Shown: piece by piece, positions 38,422 through 47,300 of the stretch | Numbering within the stretch: position 1 is the stretch's first letter | How the letters are laid out: every line of letters starts with the position of its first letter | DNA from: Sulfurimonas sp. | GTDB taxonomy: Bacteria; Campylobacterota; Campylobacteria; Campylobacterales; Sulfurimonadaceae | Direction of reading: 5' to 3' | Assembly: GCF_029027405.1 (NCBI RefSeq) | Contig: NZ_CP093396.1 | Span: 558,001 to 622,000 of the forward strand | Length of the DNA: 64,000 nucleotides | Translations under genes and position numbers: made by a program | The notes under the pieces: generated by a model | Seen by the model: the letters and a program-made list of their open reading frames with translations, nothing else | Database searches by the model: none | What the model was told of the DNA's origin: nothing

Positions 38422-39705
38422 ATGGAGCTTAATGGCTTATCGATTGACCAAGCACCTCCTATATCAGCACCAGTAAGGTTTTATTTAACTGCACCACTTT
38501 TTGCAATTTTGGCTGGTTTTTTTATTTTTTTTAGTGATGCTTCTATTTTAAGTAGCAGATATTCAATTGATTCTATTATAATAACTCACACATTAACTAT
38601 AGGCTTTTTATCTTTTATAATGCTAGGTTCGCTAACACAGATGCTTCCTGTTTTAGCTGGTGTTGTTATTCCTAAAGTAGATAAAGTTTCTAAAATTGCA
38701 CATATATTTTTAGTCATAGGTCTGATATCTATGATATTTGGCTTACTAAGAGAAAATGCAAGTGCAAATATTTTAGCAATGATACTTTTAGGAAGTGGCT
38801 TTACAATGATGATAACAGTTATAGCTATGGCAGTTACTAAAGTTAAAAATTTTAACGCAACTGTAAAAGCTATGAGTGTTAGTCTTGTTTTTGCAACTTT
38901 AACTATTCTCATGGGTGTCTTTTTACTTTTCACTTATGTAAATAATGATGTAGCTCAATATAGAAATATGATAGCAAATGTACACAGTGTTTGGGGTGTT
39001 TTTGGTTTTGGGGGTATCTTAATCATTGGTGTGACTTTTCAAGTTCTTCCAATGTTTTATGTTGCTCCAAAATTTAAACAGTTTTGTAAAAAAAAAGTTG
39101 TTTGGCTTATTAGTTTTGGTCTCACTCTTTGGCTACTTACTAGTATATTTTATGAACCATTAACAATACTTGGCAAAACATGGATTTCTATATTTTTTTG
39201 GGCATTTGCTACAACAGTTTGGCTAAAACTTACTCGTCGTAAACGACCTATTGTTGATGTGACGGTTTGGTATTGGAGAAGTGCTAGCATTTTACTAACG
39301 ATTGGTGCATTTATTTGGATTTTTGATGAATACTTTAGGCATGAGTATATTGTTATGGTGGCTATCATACTTGGGGGTTTTATACTTTCCATAATGATGG
39401 GAATGCTTTATAAGATACTTCCATTTTTAGTTTGGTTTCATTTAAATGCTATGGGCTATATGACTATACCGACAATGAATGAGATGATAAATAAAAAGTT
39501 AGCAAAAATACAGTTTATTCTTTATATAGGTTCTTTAGTTGGTTTTATTTTTGCTTTTTATATGCCAGAATTACTAAAAATAGCCGCACTAAGTTTTATA
39601 GTAAGTATGATGATTTTACAATATAATGTCATTGCACCGATGTTAATATATAGAAAAATTAAAAAAACAAAACCAGATTTTGATATGAGTGCGTTTAACA
39701 CATAA
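38422..39705 (+). CDS. Polytopic membrane protein resembling NnrS / haem-copper oxidase subunit I
   Basis: 427 residues with about twelve membrane spans. Conserved-looking His lie within helices: SIIITHTLTIGFLSF near 50, NVHSVWGVFGFGG near 188, DEYFRHEY near 300 and WFHLNAMGYMT near 336. The spacing and the GxxLQMLPVL-type segments recall NnrS and cytochrome oxidase subunit I-like proteins, some of which are haem-binding and linked to NO defence. The adjacent hemerythrin suits that, but neither haem nor NO can be proved from sequence. Confidence 0.6.
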   Translation: MELNGLSIDQAPPISAPVRFYLTAPLFAILAGFFIFFSDASILSSRYSIDSIIITHTLTIGFLSFIMLGSLTQMLPVLAGVVIPKVDKVSKIAHIFLVIGLISMIFGLLRENASANILAMILLGSGFTMMITVIAMAVTKVKNFNATVKAMSVSLVFATLTILMGVFLLFTYVNNDVAQYRNMIANVHSVWGVFGFGGILIIGVTFQVLPMFYVAPKFKQFCKKKVVWLISFGLTLWLLTSIFYEPLTILGKTWISIFFWAFATTVWLKLTRRKRPIVDVTVWYWRSASILLTIGAFIWIFDEYFRHEYIVMVAIILGGFILSIMMGMLYKILPFLVWFHLNAMGYMTIPTMNEMINKKLAKIQFILYIGSLVGFIFAFYMPELLKIAALSFIVSMMILQYNVIAPMLIYRKIKKTKPDFDMSAFNT

Positions 39706-39714
39706 AGGATATAG

Positions 39715-39798
39715 GTGATAAGAACTCAAAGTGGAAAGTGCAAATGCTTAGCACTTCAAAAAGTTCAATGCAGGGAGGCACTAAATGCTGAGTCTTAA
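39715..39798 (+). CDS. Possible 27-codon ORF overlapping aroK start
   Basis: A GTG 8 nt after AAGGA opens a 27-codon frame with three Cys (KCKCLALQKVQC) that ends 14 nt inside aroK. It would fill the otherwise empty 79-nt gap and could couple translation into aroK. An inverted repeat AAGTGC/GCACTT (39736-39741, 39751-39756) lies within it. The case is weak without homologues. Confidence 0.25.
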   Translation: MIRTQSGKCKCLALQKVQCREALNAES

Positions 39799-40309
39799 AA
39801 ACATTATTTTGATTGGCTTCATGGGAGTAGGAAAGGGCAGTGTGGCTAGAGAAGTCATAAAACATTCTAACTACATGACTATGGATACGGATGATTTAAT
39901 TGAGAGTATAGAAAATAAGAAAATAAAAAAAATCTTTATTGAAGATGGTGAAACGCACTTTAGAAATCTTGAAAAAGATGTGGCTACTTGGCTTGAGTAT
40001 AGTGTCAAAAATACTCTTATCTCAACAGGTGGTGGCTTTTACAAACAAAAAAATCTTAAAAAAATAGGAACAGTTGTTCTACTTGACTCGCCTTTTGATA
40101 AAATCATTAAACGAATAAAAAATCATCCAAATGCATTTAAAAAGCTTAAAAAAAGACCATTACTGCAAAACTTAGAAGAGGCAAAAAAACTTTATGATGA
40201 GCGTCGTCCAGAATATTTGGCTTTGGCAGACATTATTATTGATGTTACAAAAAAAAGTGTGCTAGAATGTTCAAAAGAACTTCTTAAAAAGGTAAAAAAT
40301 AATGCGTAA
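39785..40309 (+). CDS. aroK: Shikimate kinase
   Basis: Phosphorylates shikimate at O3 in chorismate synthesis. The 174-residue protein has LIGFMGVGKGSVAREV at the N-terminus, DTDDLIE near 36 (shikimate and Mg binding), the FRNLEKDV block near 59 and STGGGFY near 81, plus the adenine-lid RRPEYL near 141. The P-loop reads GxxGxGKG-S, with Gly at the usual Ser/Thr position, as in adenylate kinases. It overlaps the next gene by 8 nt. The AGGGAGG site is strong. Confidence 0.93.
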   Translation: MLSLKNIILIGFMGVGKGSVAREVIKHSNYMTMDTDDLIESIENKKIKKIFIEDGETHFRNLEKDVATWLEYSVKNTLISTGGGFYKQKNLKKIGTVVLLDSPFDKIIKRIKNHPNAFKKLKKRPLLQNLEEAKKLYDERRPEYLALADIIIDVTKKSVLECSKELLKKVKNNA

Positions 40310-40727
40310 AATATTATTATATATAATAATTACATTTGCTTCAACACTTATAGCGAGTGAAGTGAACTGGGCAAAAGATTTTAAAGCTGGGATAAAAGAA
40401 GCGTCAAGATTTAATAAGCCTGTTTTATTTATATCTTCAAGACATACTTGTAGATACTGTGTGATATTAGATAATACAACTTTAAAGAATAAAAAAGTTA
40501 TAGATGCTTTAAACAAAGACTTTGTTTCGATTATCTCATATAGCGATGAAAATGATTATATACCAAGAGAACTTTACCAACCTGGTACTCCGGCGATTTG
40601 GTTTTTACTACCATCAAGTGAACCAATGTATCAGCCAATTATGGGGGCTATTAGAGCAAAAGATTTTTTAGAAGCTTTGAGTGTTGTAAAAAAAGAGTTT
40701 GATAGTTCTAAAAAAAGAGGAAAATAA
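40302..40727 (+). CDS. Periplasmic thioredoxin-fold protein with CRYC motif
   Basis: 141 residues: a signal peptide (about 1-18, ending LIAS), then a thioredoxin-like domain with HTCRYCVIL near 48-56 (CxxC), a cis-Pro-type GTPAIWFL near 94 and a GAIRAKDFLEAL helix near 117. It resembles the SoxW/DUF255-like thioredoxin_7 group rather than DsbA. It lies between aroK (8-nt overlap) and hisD (2-nt gap), a conserved-style packing that says little about its role. Confidence 0.75.
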   Translation: MRKILLYIIITFASTLIASEVNWAKDFKAGIKEASRFNKPVLFISSRHTCRYCVILDNTTLKNKKVIDALNKDFVSIISYSDENDYIPRELYQPGTPAIWFLLPSSEPMYQPIMGAIRAKDFLEALSVVKKEFDSSKKRGK

Positions 40728-40729
40728 AA

Positions 40730-42022
40730 ATGATGTTTATAAATACAAAAGATGAAAATTTTACAAGTAGCTTTGATGAACTTCTGTTAAGAGGACAAAT
40801 GGATATAGCTGAAGTTAGTTCTATTGTTGGTACACTTCTTAATGAGATAAAAATAGATAAAAATAAAGCTTTAAAAGAACATATAGCTAAGTTTGATAAG
40901 TGGACTCCTTTAAGTGATGATGATTTAAAAATATCACAAAAGTCAATGAGTGAAGCCTATAATAATATAGATGCTAAACTAAAAAGTGCTTTGCATTTGG
41001 CATATGATAGAATTAAAATATATCATGAAAAACAAAAACCAAAATCTTGGTTTGACACAGAAGAAAATGGAACTATCTTAGGACAAAAAGTAACTCCTGT
41101 TGATAGTGCAGGTTTATATATACCTGGGGGGAAAGCAGCCTATCCATCTTCTCTTTTAATGAATGTCATACCAGCTCAAGTAGCTGGAGTTGAAAATATT
41201 ATAGTTTGTACTCCTACTCCAAATAACGAAGTAAATGAGCTTTTACTTGCAGCTTGTCATTTATGTGGTGTAAGTGAGGTTTATAAGGTTGGAGGTGCAA
41301 GTGCTGTTGGTGCAATGGCTTATGGGACAGAGACTATTCCAAAAGTTGATGTTATAACAGGACCTGGAAATATTTTTGTAGCAACTGCAAAAAAAATGGT
41401 TTTTGGTGATGTAAATATCGATATGATTGCAGGACCTAGTGAAATAGGTATTTTAGCAAATGACAGTGCAAATCCTTCACATTTAGCGGTTGATTTATTA
41501 TCTCAGGCAGAACATGATGAGATGGCAAGCTCTATTCTCATAACTCCATCACAAAAATTAGCTGATGAGGTAAGTATAGAGATAGAAAACTGGCTTAAAA
41601 AACTTCCTCGTGAAGAGATTGCTAGAAAATCTATTGAAGAAAGAGGTGCTATTATAGTGACTCAAGATATGGATGAAGCGATAAAACTTATGAATGAAAT
41701 TGCTCCAGAGCATCTAGAAATAGCTACTGATAATTCTTTTGAATTTTTACCATTTATAAAACATGCAGGGGCAATCTTTTTGGGACATAATACTCCTGAA
41801 GCAATTGGTGATTATGTTGCTGGGCCAAATCATACTCTTCCAACTGGAGGAACAGCAAAATTTTTCTCTCCACTCGGAGTTGAAAATTTTATGAAAAAAA
41901 CTTCAATAATCTCTTTTTCAAAAAAAGGCATAAATGAGATAGGTGAAGCATGTGCACTTATCGCAAAGACTGAGGGTTTAACAGCTCATGAACAATCAGT
42001 TAGAGTTCGTTTAAGTAATTAA
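40730..42022 (+). CDS. hisD: Histidinol dehydrogenase
   Basis: NAD-dependent, zinc-containing enzyme oxidising histidinol to histidine in two steps. The 430-residue protein has VDSAGLYIPGGKAAYPSS near 124, GPGNIFVATAKK near 212, DMIAGPSEIG near 232, SQAEHDEMA near 262 and GPNHTLPTGGTAKF near 365. The length is normal. A second ATG directly follows the first. Confidence 0.97.
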   Translation: MMFINTKDENFTSSFDELLLRGQMDIAEVSSIVGTLLNEIKIDKNKALKEHIAKFDKWTPLSDDDLKISQKSMSEAYNNIDAKLKSALHLAYDRIKIYHEKQKPKSWFDTEENGTILGQKVTPVDSAGLYIPGGKAAYPSSLLMNVIPAQVAGVENIIVCTPTPNNEVNELLLAACHLCGVSEVYKVGGASAVGAMAYGTETIPKVDVITGPGNIFVATAKKMVFGDVNIDMIAGPSEIGILANDSANPSHLAVDLLSQAEHDEMASSILITPSQKLADEVSIEIENWLKKLPREEIARKSIEERGAIIVTQDMDEAIKLMNEIAPEHLEIATDNSFEFLPFIKHAGAIFLGHNTPEAIGDYVAGPNHTLPTGGTAKFFSPLGVENFMKKTSIISFSKKGINEIGEACALIAKTEGLTAHEQSVRVRLSN

Positions 42023-42059
42023 TACTATAGTAGATAAAAATTAAAAAAAAAGGAATATT

Positions 42060-42542
42060 ATGTTACATCCTGCAACAACTCATTTCGCAATAGTTCTTCC
42101 TCTTATCTCTTTATTGATAGGTTTAATCTATCTGATTAAACCTAGTGAACCTATGTCTAAGTTGTCTACACGCTTTATTTTATTTTCTGCTCTTTTTATG
42201 ATTGTTGCCTTTTTTACGGGTAAAAGTGATGGTAGTGAAGTTTATATGTTTATCTCAGGAGAAGGTCAAAAAGTATTACTAGAACACAAGCAGTTTGGAC
42301 TATATTTAACAATTGTAATGGTATTTAGTGCAATTATAAAATTTTATGGTTATGCTACACAAACTCTAAAAGTAGAACTCTTTGCAATTATTTTAGTTGC
42401 TATTGTAAGCGGTGGAGTTCTATATCAAGGCAAGATTGGAGGAGAGTTGACTTATACTTATGGCGCTCATGTGTTAAAGCACTCCGAGGGAATGGATTGT
42501 CTTGATGACCCTGAAGAATTTTTAGAAGAAGATGATGAGTAG
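42060..42542 (+). CDS. DUF2231-family membrane protein
   Basis: 160 residues, four membrane spans (about 8-26, 36-54, 76-95, 102-122) and a very acidic C-terminal tail. The opening LHPATTHFAIVLPL matches the HPxxVHFPIAL signature of DUF2231 proteins. The paired His at residues 3 and 7 and His76 (LLEHKQFG) could bind haem. Function is unknown. It is the last gene before a terminator-like hairpin. Confidence 0.7.
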   Translation: MLHPATTHFAIVLPLISLLIGLIYLIKPSEPMSKLSTRFILFSALFMIVAFFTGKSDGSEVYMFISGEGQKVLLEHKQFGLYLTIVMVFSAIIKFYGYATQTLKVELFAIILVAIVSGGVLYQGKIGGELTYTYGAHVLKHSEGMDCLDDPEEFLEEDDE

Positions 42543-42635
42543 TTACCAAAATTACCCAAAAAAAAGATTTTATCAAAATTTTATCACTTTATAAGAATAG
42601 ATTTAAGGTTTGTTTAGCTATTATTTTTACGAGTG

Positions 42636-42669
42636 AGAAGCCTATTTATTGATGATAAAGGCTTCTTTT
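42636..42669 (+). terminator. Rho-independent terminator before the molybdoenzyme operon
   Basis: AGAAGCC at 42636-42642 pairs with GGCTTCT at 42660-42666 and is followed by TTTA; an inner TTTAT/ATAAA pairing extends the stem. It separates the hisD-DUF2231 transcript from the next operon. Confidence 0.65.
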
Positions 42670-42675
42670 AATATA

Positions 42676-42681
42676 TATAAT
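42676..42681 (+). promoter_or_regulatory. -10 element of the molybdoenzyme operon
   Basis: TATAAT stands 51 nt before the ATG of the FeS subunit, directly after the terminator. It implies a separate transcript with a leader of about 45 nt. Confidence 0.5.
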
Positions 42682-42702
42682 ATAAAGTTATAAATCTTAA
42701 AG

Positions 42703-42721
42703 TTGTCACATTTATTGACAA
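42703..42721 (+). promoter_or_regulatory. Inverted repeat TTGTCA-N7-TGACAA in the operon leader
   Basis: Perfect 6-bp arms at 42703-42708 and 42716-42721, immediately before the Shine-Dalgarno AAGGAG. It may be an operator or a translational hairpin; no known regulator is matched. Confidence 0.4.
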
Positions 42722-42732
42722 AAGGAGAATAT

Positions 42733-43371
42733 ATGCAATTAGGTTTCCTCGTTGACCTACATCTTTGTATGGGATGTAAAGGCTGTGAAATCGCATGTAA
42801 AGTGGAAAATGAAGTTCCGCTTAGTACATGGAGGCTTCGTGTTAAATATGTAGATGTGGGAACTTTCCCTGATACAAGAAGAACATTTACCCCATTGAGA
42901 TGTAATCACTGTGAAAATGCTCCATGTGAGAGAATTTGTCCAGTGTCAGCACTTCACTATTTAGATAATGGAATTGTAAACATTGACAAAGAACGCTGTA
43001 TCGGCTGTGCAGGTTGTGTTATGGCTTGTCCTTATGGAGCAATCTATATAGACCCACAAACGCAAACTGCCGATAAGTGTACTTATTGCGCTCATCGTGT
43101 TGCTTCATCAATGATGCCAGCATGTGTTGTCGCATGTCCTGTTCAAGCAAATATTTTTGGTGACTTAGATGATCCAGCTTCAAATATATCTAAATATATT
43201 CAAGTTAATCAGAGTAATGTTCAAGTTCGTAAGCCAGAAAAAGGGACAAACCCTCATCACTTCTATACAAATGCAGGTAATGTAAATCTTAATCCTCTCG
43301 CATCTAGGAGAGAAGAAGGTTATTCACTCTTTGGCAAAATAACAACACTTCCAGTAGGAGGACACCACTAA
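42733..43371 (+). CDS. 4Fe-4S electron-transfer subunit (PsrB/PhsB-like) of a molybdoenzyme
   Basis: 212-residue ferredoxin-type subunit with four cysteine clusters: CMGCKGCEIAC near 14, CNHCENAPCERICP near 57, CIGCAGCVMACP near 90 and CTYCAHRV...CVVACP near 117. It would pass electrons between the membrane subunit and the catalytic subunit. I use ATG 42733, which has AAGGAG 7 nt upstream; the longer frame starts at a TTG inside the inverted repeat. Its stop overlaps the next ATG by 1 nt. Confidence 0.88.
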   Translation: MQLGFLVDLHLCMGCKGCEIACKVENEVPLSTWRLRVKYVDVGTFPDTRRTFTPLRCNHCENAPCERICPVSALHYLDNGIVNIDKERCIGCAGCVMACPYGAIYIDPQTQTADKCTYCAHRVASSMMPACVVACPVQANIFGDLDDPASNISKYIQVNQSNVQVRKPEKGTNPHHFYTNAGNVNLNPLASRREEGYSLFGKITTLPVGGHH

Positions 43372-44276
43372 TGGCAACACATGAAATATTAGCAGCAACA
43401 AATGCTGTGGTAACTTTAGATGTAGCAATCCCAGGTATAGTATGGCCTTGGCTTGTAACAGTTAATATGTGGGCAAAAAGTATCGGTACGGGTGTGATTT
43501 TTATGCTATTTATGCTTATTAAAAAGTATCCAAATCAAGCTGTTGGACTAAAATTTCCAACTACTGTGGTTTCAATAATTTTTATTCATATCTTTTTACT
43601 TTTCACATTGGCAGATTTACATCAGCCATTTAGAATGTGGCATATCTTTTTCTATCCTAGTTGGAGTTCAGCTATTACAGTTGGTGCATGGATGGCGACT
43701 GCTTTTGTAGGCTTGTTATTCTTATTAGCATATGTAAGTTATGTACAAAAAAATGATGCAAGATTTGATAAAGTTTTAACTTGGGTTGTATTACTTGCAA
43801 TTCCTGTAACACTTTATACAGCGGGACTGATGTCTCAATGTACAGCAAGAGAATTATGGCAGATGCCAACAGAATCAGCTCAAATGATTTTTGCAGCGTT
43901 ACTTTCTGGGTCAGCATTTATGATTTTACTAGGTGGGAGCAAACTAAACTATGAAGCAAAAAGTTCTTTAGCGGTTGTTCTTGCATTAAGTGCAATGATG
44001 TCTTTCATAATGTACATGTCAGAATATATTTTTGGACCAATGAAAGCAGAAGAAGTAGCAGCAGTTTTAGAGTATATAAAAGGCGATGGCCCTTATACGG
44101 TAATGTTTTGGTTAGGTCAATGGATGGCTTATCTACTACCAATGATATTGGTTATGTTAAGTAGAACTTCAAAAAGCGAAAATATTTTAAAACTTGCGGC
44201 AATATTTGCGCTGATAGGTCTATGGTTAGTTAAACATGTTTGGCTAACAATTCCACAATTATTACCAATGAGTTAG
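43371..44276 (+). CDS. NrfD/PsrC-family membrane subunit
   Basis: 301 residues with about eight membrane spans, the quinone-reactive anchor of complex iron-sulfur molybdoenzymes. The DLHQPFRMWHIFFYPSWSS block near 82-100 and the TAGLMSQCTARELW block near 146-160 are typical of the NrfD family. There is no haem-binding b-type signature. The enzyme is probably linked to the quinone pool. Confidence 0.88.
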   Translation: MATHEILAATNAVVTLDVAIPGIVWPWLVTVNMWAKSIGTGVIFMLFMLIKKYPNQAVGLKFPTTVVSIIFIHIFLLFTLADLHQPFRMWHIFFYPSWSSAITVGAWMATAFVGLLFLLAYVSYVQKNDARFDKVLTWVVLLAIPVTLYTAGLMSQCTARELWQMPTESAQMIFAALLSGSAFMILLGGSKLNYEAKSSLAVVLALSAMMSFIMYMSEYIFGPMKAEEVAAVLEYIKGDGPYTVMFWLGQWMAYLLPMILVMLSRTSKSENILKLAAIFALIGLWLVKHVWLTIPQLLPMS

Positions 44277-44286
44277 GGGGTTAAAA

Positions 44287-44373
44287 ATGAAATTTTTATT
44301 CTTGCCAATAGGCGAAGCTTTAGTGAGAGGAATTTTTCAAGAGATTCACTCTTTTGAAAAAGGAGAAATATAA
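44287..44373 (+). CDS. 28-residue ORF coupled to the catalytic subunit
   Basis: A strong AGGGGG site 6 nt before ATG 44287 opens a 28-codon frame that starts MKFLFLPIGEALVRG. Its last codons contain the AAGGAG of the catalytic subunit, and its TAA lies 1 nt before that ATG. It may be a leader peptide controlling translation, or a tiny subunit. No family is recognised. Confidence 0.5.
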   Translation: MKFLFLPIGEALVRGIFQEIHSFEKGEI

Positions 44374-44374
44374 T

Positions 44375-47300
44375 ATGTATTTACAAAGTAGAAGAACATT
44401 TTTAAAAGGTGCTGCATTTAGTGTTGCTGGTGCTGCTATTGCTAAAGGTGTGTTTACGACAGATGCTCTTGCAGAGTCTATAACTGATAGCAAATTTACA
44501 AATACTCCAGACTCATTATCTTTTTATCCTCCGATGGAAGAGTGGGCTGACTTTAAAGAGTTAGATGGAGATGATTGGAAAAGAGGTGGAATAGATCGTA
44601 AGGGTGTAAGAAGCGAATCTAACCCAGACGGTATAGAAGTAAATGATTATATGATTATTCCAACAGCATGTTCAAACTGTGAGGCTTCTTGTGGTCTTAC
44701 TGCTTGGATTGATAAGAAAACATTTACTGTTAAAAAGTATATGGGTAATCCTCTTCATCCAGCATCTCGTGGACGAAACTGTGCAAAAGGTTATGCAACT
44801 CAGAGTCAAATGTATGATCCTGATAGAATAGCATTTCCTCTTAAGCGTGCAGCTGGTTCTGCTCGTGGTGAAGGTAAGTGGGTTCGTACTACTTGGGATG
44901 AAGCAATGACTACTATCGGTAAAAAGATGGGTGACACATTAGCTAAAGGTGATGAGTTATCTAAAAAAACTGTAATGTTTCATGTTGGTCGTCCAAATGA
45001 AAATGGATTTACTGGGAAAGTTTGGCATACACTTGGCTGTGATGCTTTTAACTCGCATACAAATATCTGTTCTTCTGGTGGTCGTGCACCAACTATTCAA
45101 TGGGCAAATGATGATAGAAGTTCTCCAGATTGGGCAAATGCTAAGTTAGTCTTTCTTAACTCATCACACGCCGCAGATGCTGGACACTACTTTCAACAAT
45201 CAGCTTCATTTATTGCAGATGCTAGAAAAAAGGGTGCTAAACTTGTAGTTATGGATCCTAGAATGTCTAACTCTGCTGGTATGGCTGATTTATGGATTGC
45301 TGCATGGCCTGGTACTGAGCCTTTAATTTATCTTTACTTAACTCAAAGAATATTGAATGAAGGTAAAGTAGATAGAGATTTTGTAAGAAAATGGATGAAC
45401 TGGGAAGTATTTTTAAGTAATAAAAAATATTTAGACTTTATGGTTGAAAAAGGCTACATAGCTAAAGCTCCAGAAAAAGAAGATTTTGACACATTTTTAG
45501 ATACTTTACAAGAACTTTATACTCCATATACTCTTGATTTAGTATCAAAAGAAACTAGGGTTCCTGCGCACAAACTTGAAGAACTGTACGATATGTTTAT
45601 TTGGGCTGGAACTGCTGTTTCTTCATACTTCTGGAGAGCAACTGCTGCTGGTAATCGTGGTGGTTGGATGAGTGGAAGAACAGGATTCTTACCTATCGCT
45701 CTTCGTGGTGCTATTGGTCCTGAGGGTGGAACATTCTTCCATCATTTCCATGTAATTTCTGTTGCAGGAAAAGGTGGTAGTTCTACAGTTGGTCAAGGAA
45801 AACGAGGTTCAAATATCCCTAAAGTTGATGTTTATAATGAGCTTAGTTTCCCACCTGAATGGCCTCTTTCAGCTTATGAAATGTCATTTTTACTACCTCA
45901 TTTATTATCAGATATTGAATGGCAAGAAAAATGGAAAGCAAAAGGATTAAATGTTCCTACGAAACTTTCAGTTTGGATTCCTCGTATGTATAATCCTGTG
46001 TGGATTAATCCAGATGGATTTAGATGGATTGAAACTATAAAAGATGAGAAAAAAATGGAGTTAACATTTAACTTGTCTCCTACTTGGTCAGAAACAAATT
46101 GGTATGTTGATTATATATTACCTGTTGGTTTAGCTGGAGAGCGACATGACCAACACTCCGAGGCAACGATGCCTGCAAGGTGGACATCATTCCGTCAGCC
46201 AGTTATGAGAGTTGCTCTTGAGAAGTCTGGGTGGAAACCTAAGAATCCAGCCAGAGCTACACTTGAAGCACACATAAAAGCTGGTCTTGGTGAAGTTTGG
46301 GAAGAAAATGAGTTCTGGTTTGATATGTGTGTTAATTATATTGACCCAGATGGAAAAATCTTTATCGATGATGCTAAAACAAAATCAATCAGATCAATGT
46401 GGGAATCTAAAAAAACACCAGGAACTCCAGTAACTATTGCTGAGTGGTATGATGCCGCATTTGGTGATAACTTACCAAATCTTAAAGCGACAGCTACCTC
46501 AGACTCAAGATATAAAAATGCAGAATTTCCAGTATATGAATATATGAGAGATCATGGTGCTTGGATGGAAGAGAACAATATCTACTCTGCACAAGAAAAG
46601 CCTGTTAAGTATGATGGAAGAACATTGACTGCTCATGGTCATGAATATGATAAGAGAGAATTGAGTATTGATAGAAAAACTGGTGTCGTGTATGCAGATG
46701 ACCATAAAAGTAATACAAGATATAAAAATGCCAAAAAGCCTGTTGCTATTGAAATTGATGGAAAGATGGTTGAAGGTTTTGCAACTTTAGATAAAAAACT
46801 TGATTTCTTCTGTGAATGGTTAGCAGATGATTGGAAATGGCCAGAATATGCTATTCCATTTTATCCAAGAACTCCAAAAGAGAAAAAACAGATGGTTCAT
46901 ATCGTATCTCATGTTGATCACTCTTACATGACAGAGAAAAATTCGTATGCTTTAAATACAGTTTTCCGTTTGCCGTATAATATTCATACGCGTTCTGCAA
47001 ACTCTAAGCATCTAATGGAAATTTCACAAAATCATGACCCGATTTGGATTTCAACTCCAGATGCTGCTCGTCAAGGTTTTAAACGAGGAGATGCTATCCG
47101 TGTAAACATTACAGATAGTGTAACAGGTTTAGATTCTGGATACTTTGTAGCTATGGCTGTTCCTACTGAAGGTGTTTTACCTGGCACATTAGCTTGTTCA
47201 CATCATGGTGGTAGATGGAAACTTATAAACTCTGTTAGTATTCCTAATGGTGTTACAGATGGAAGAGTTGATTCGCAACCAGTTAAAAGAAATATGAATG

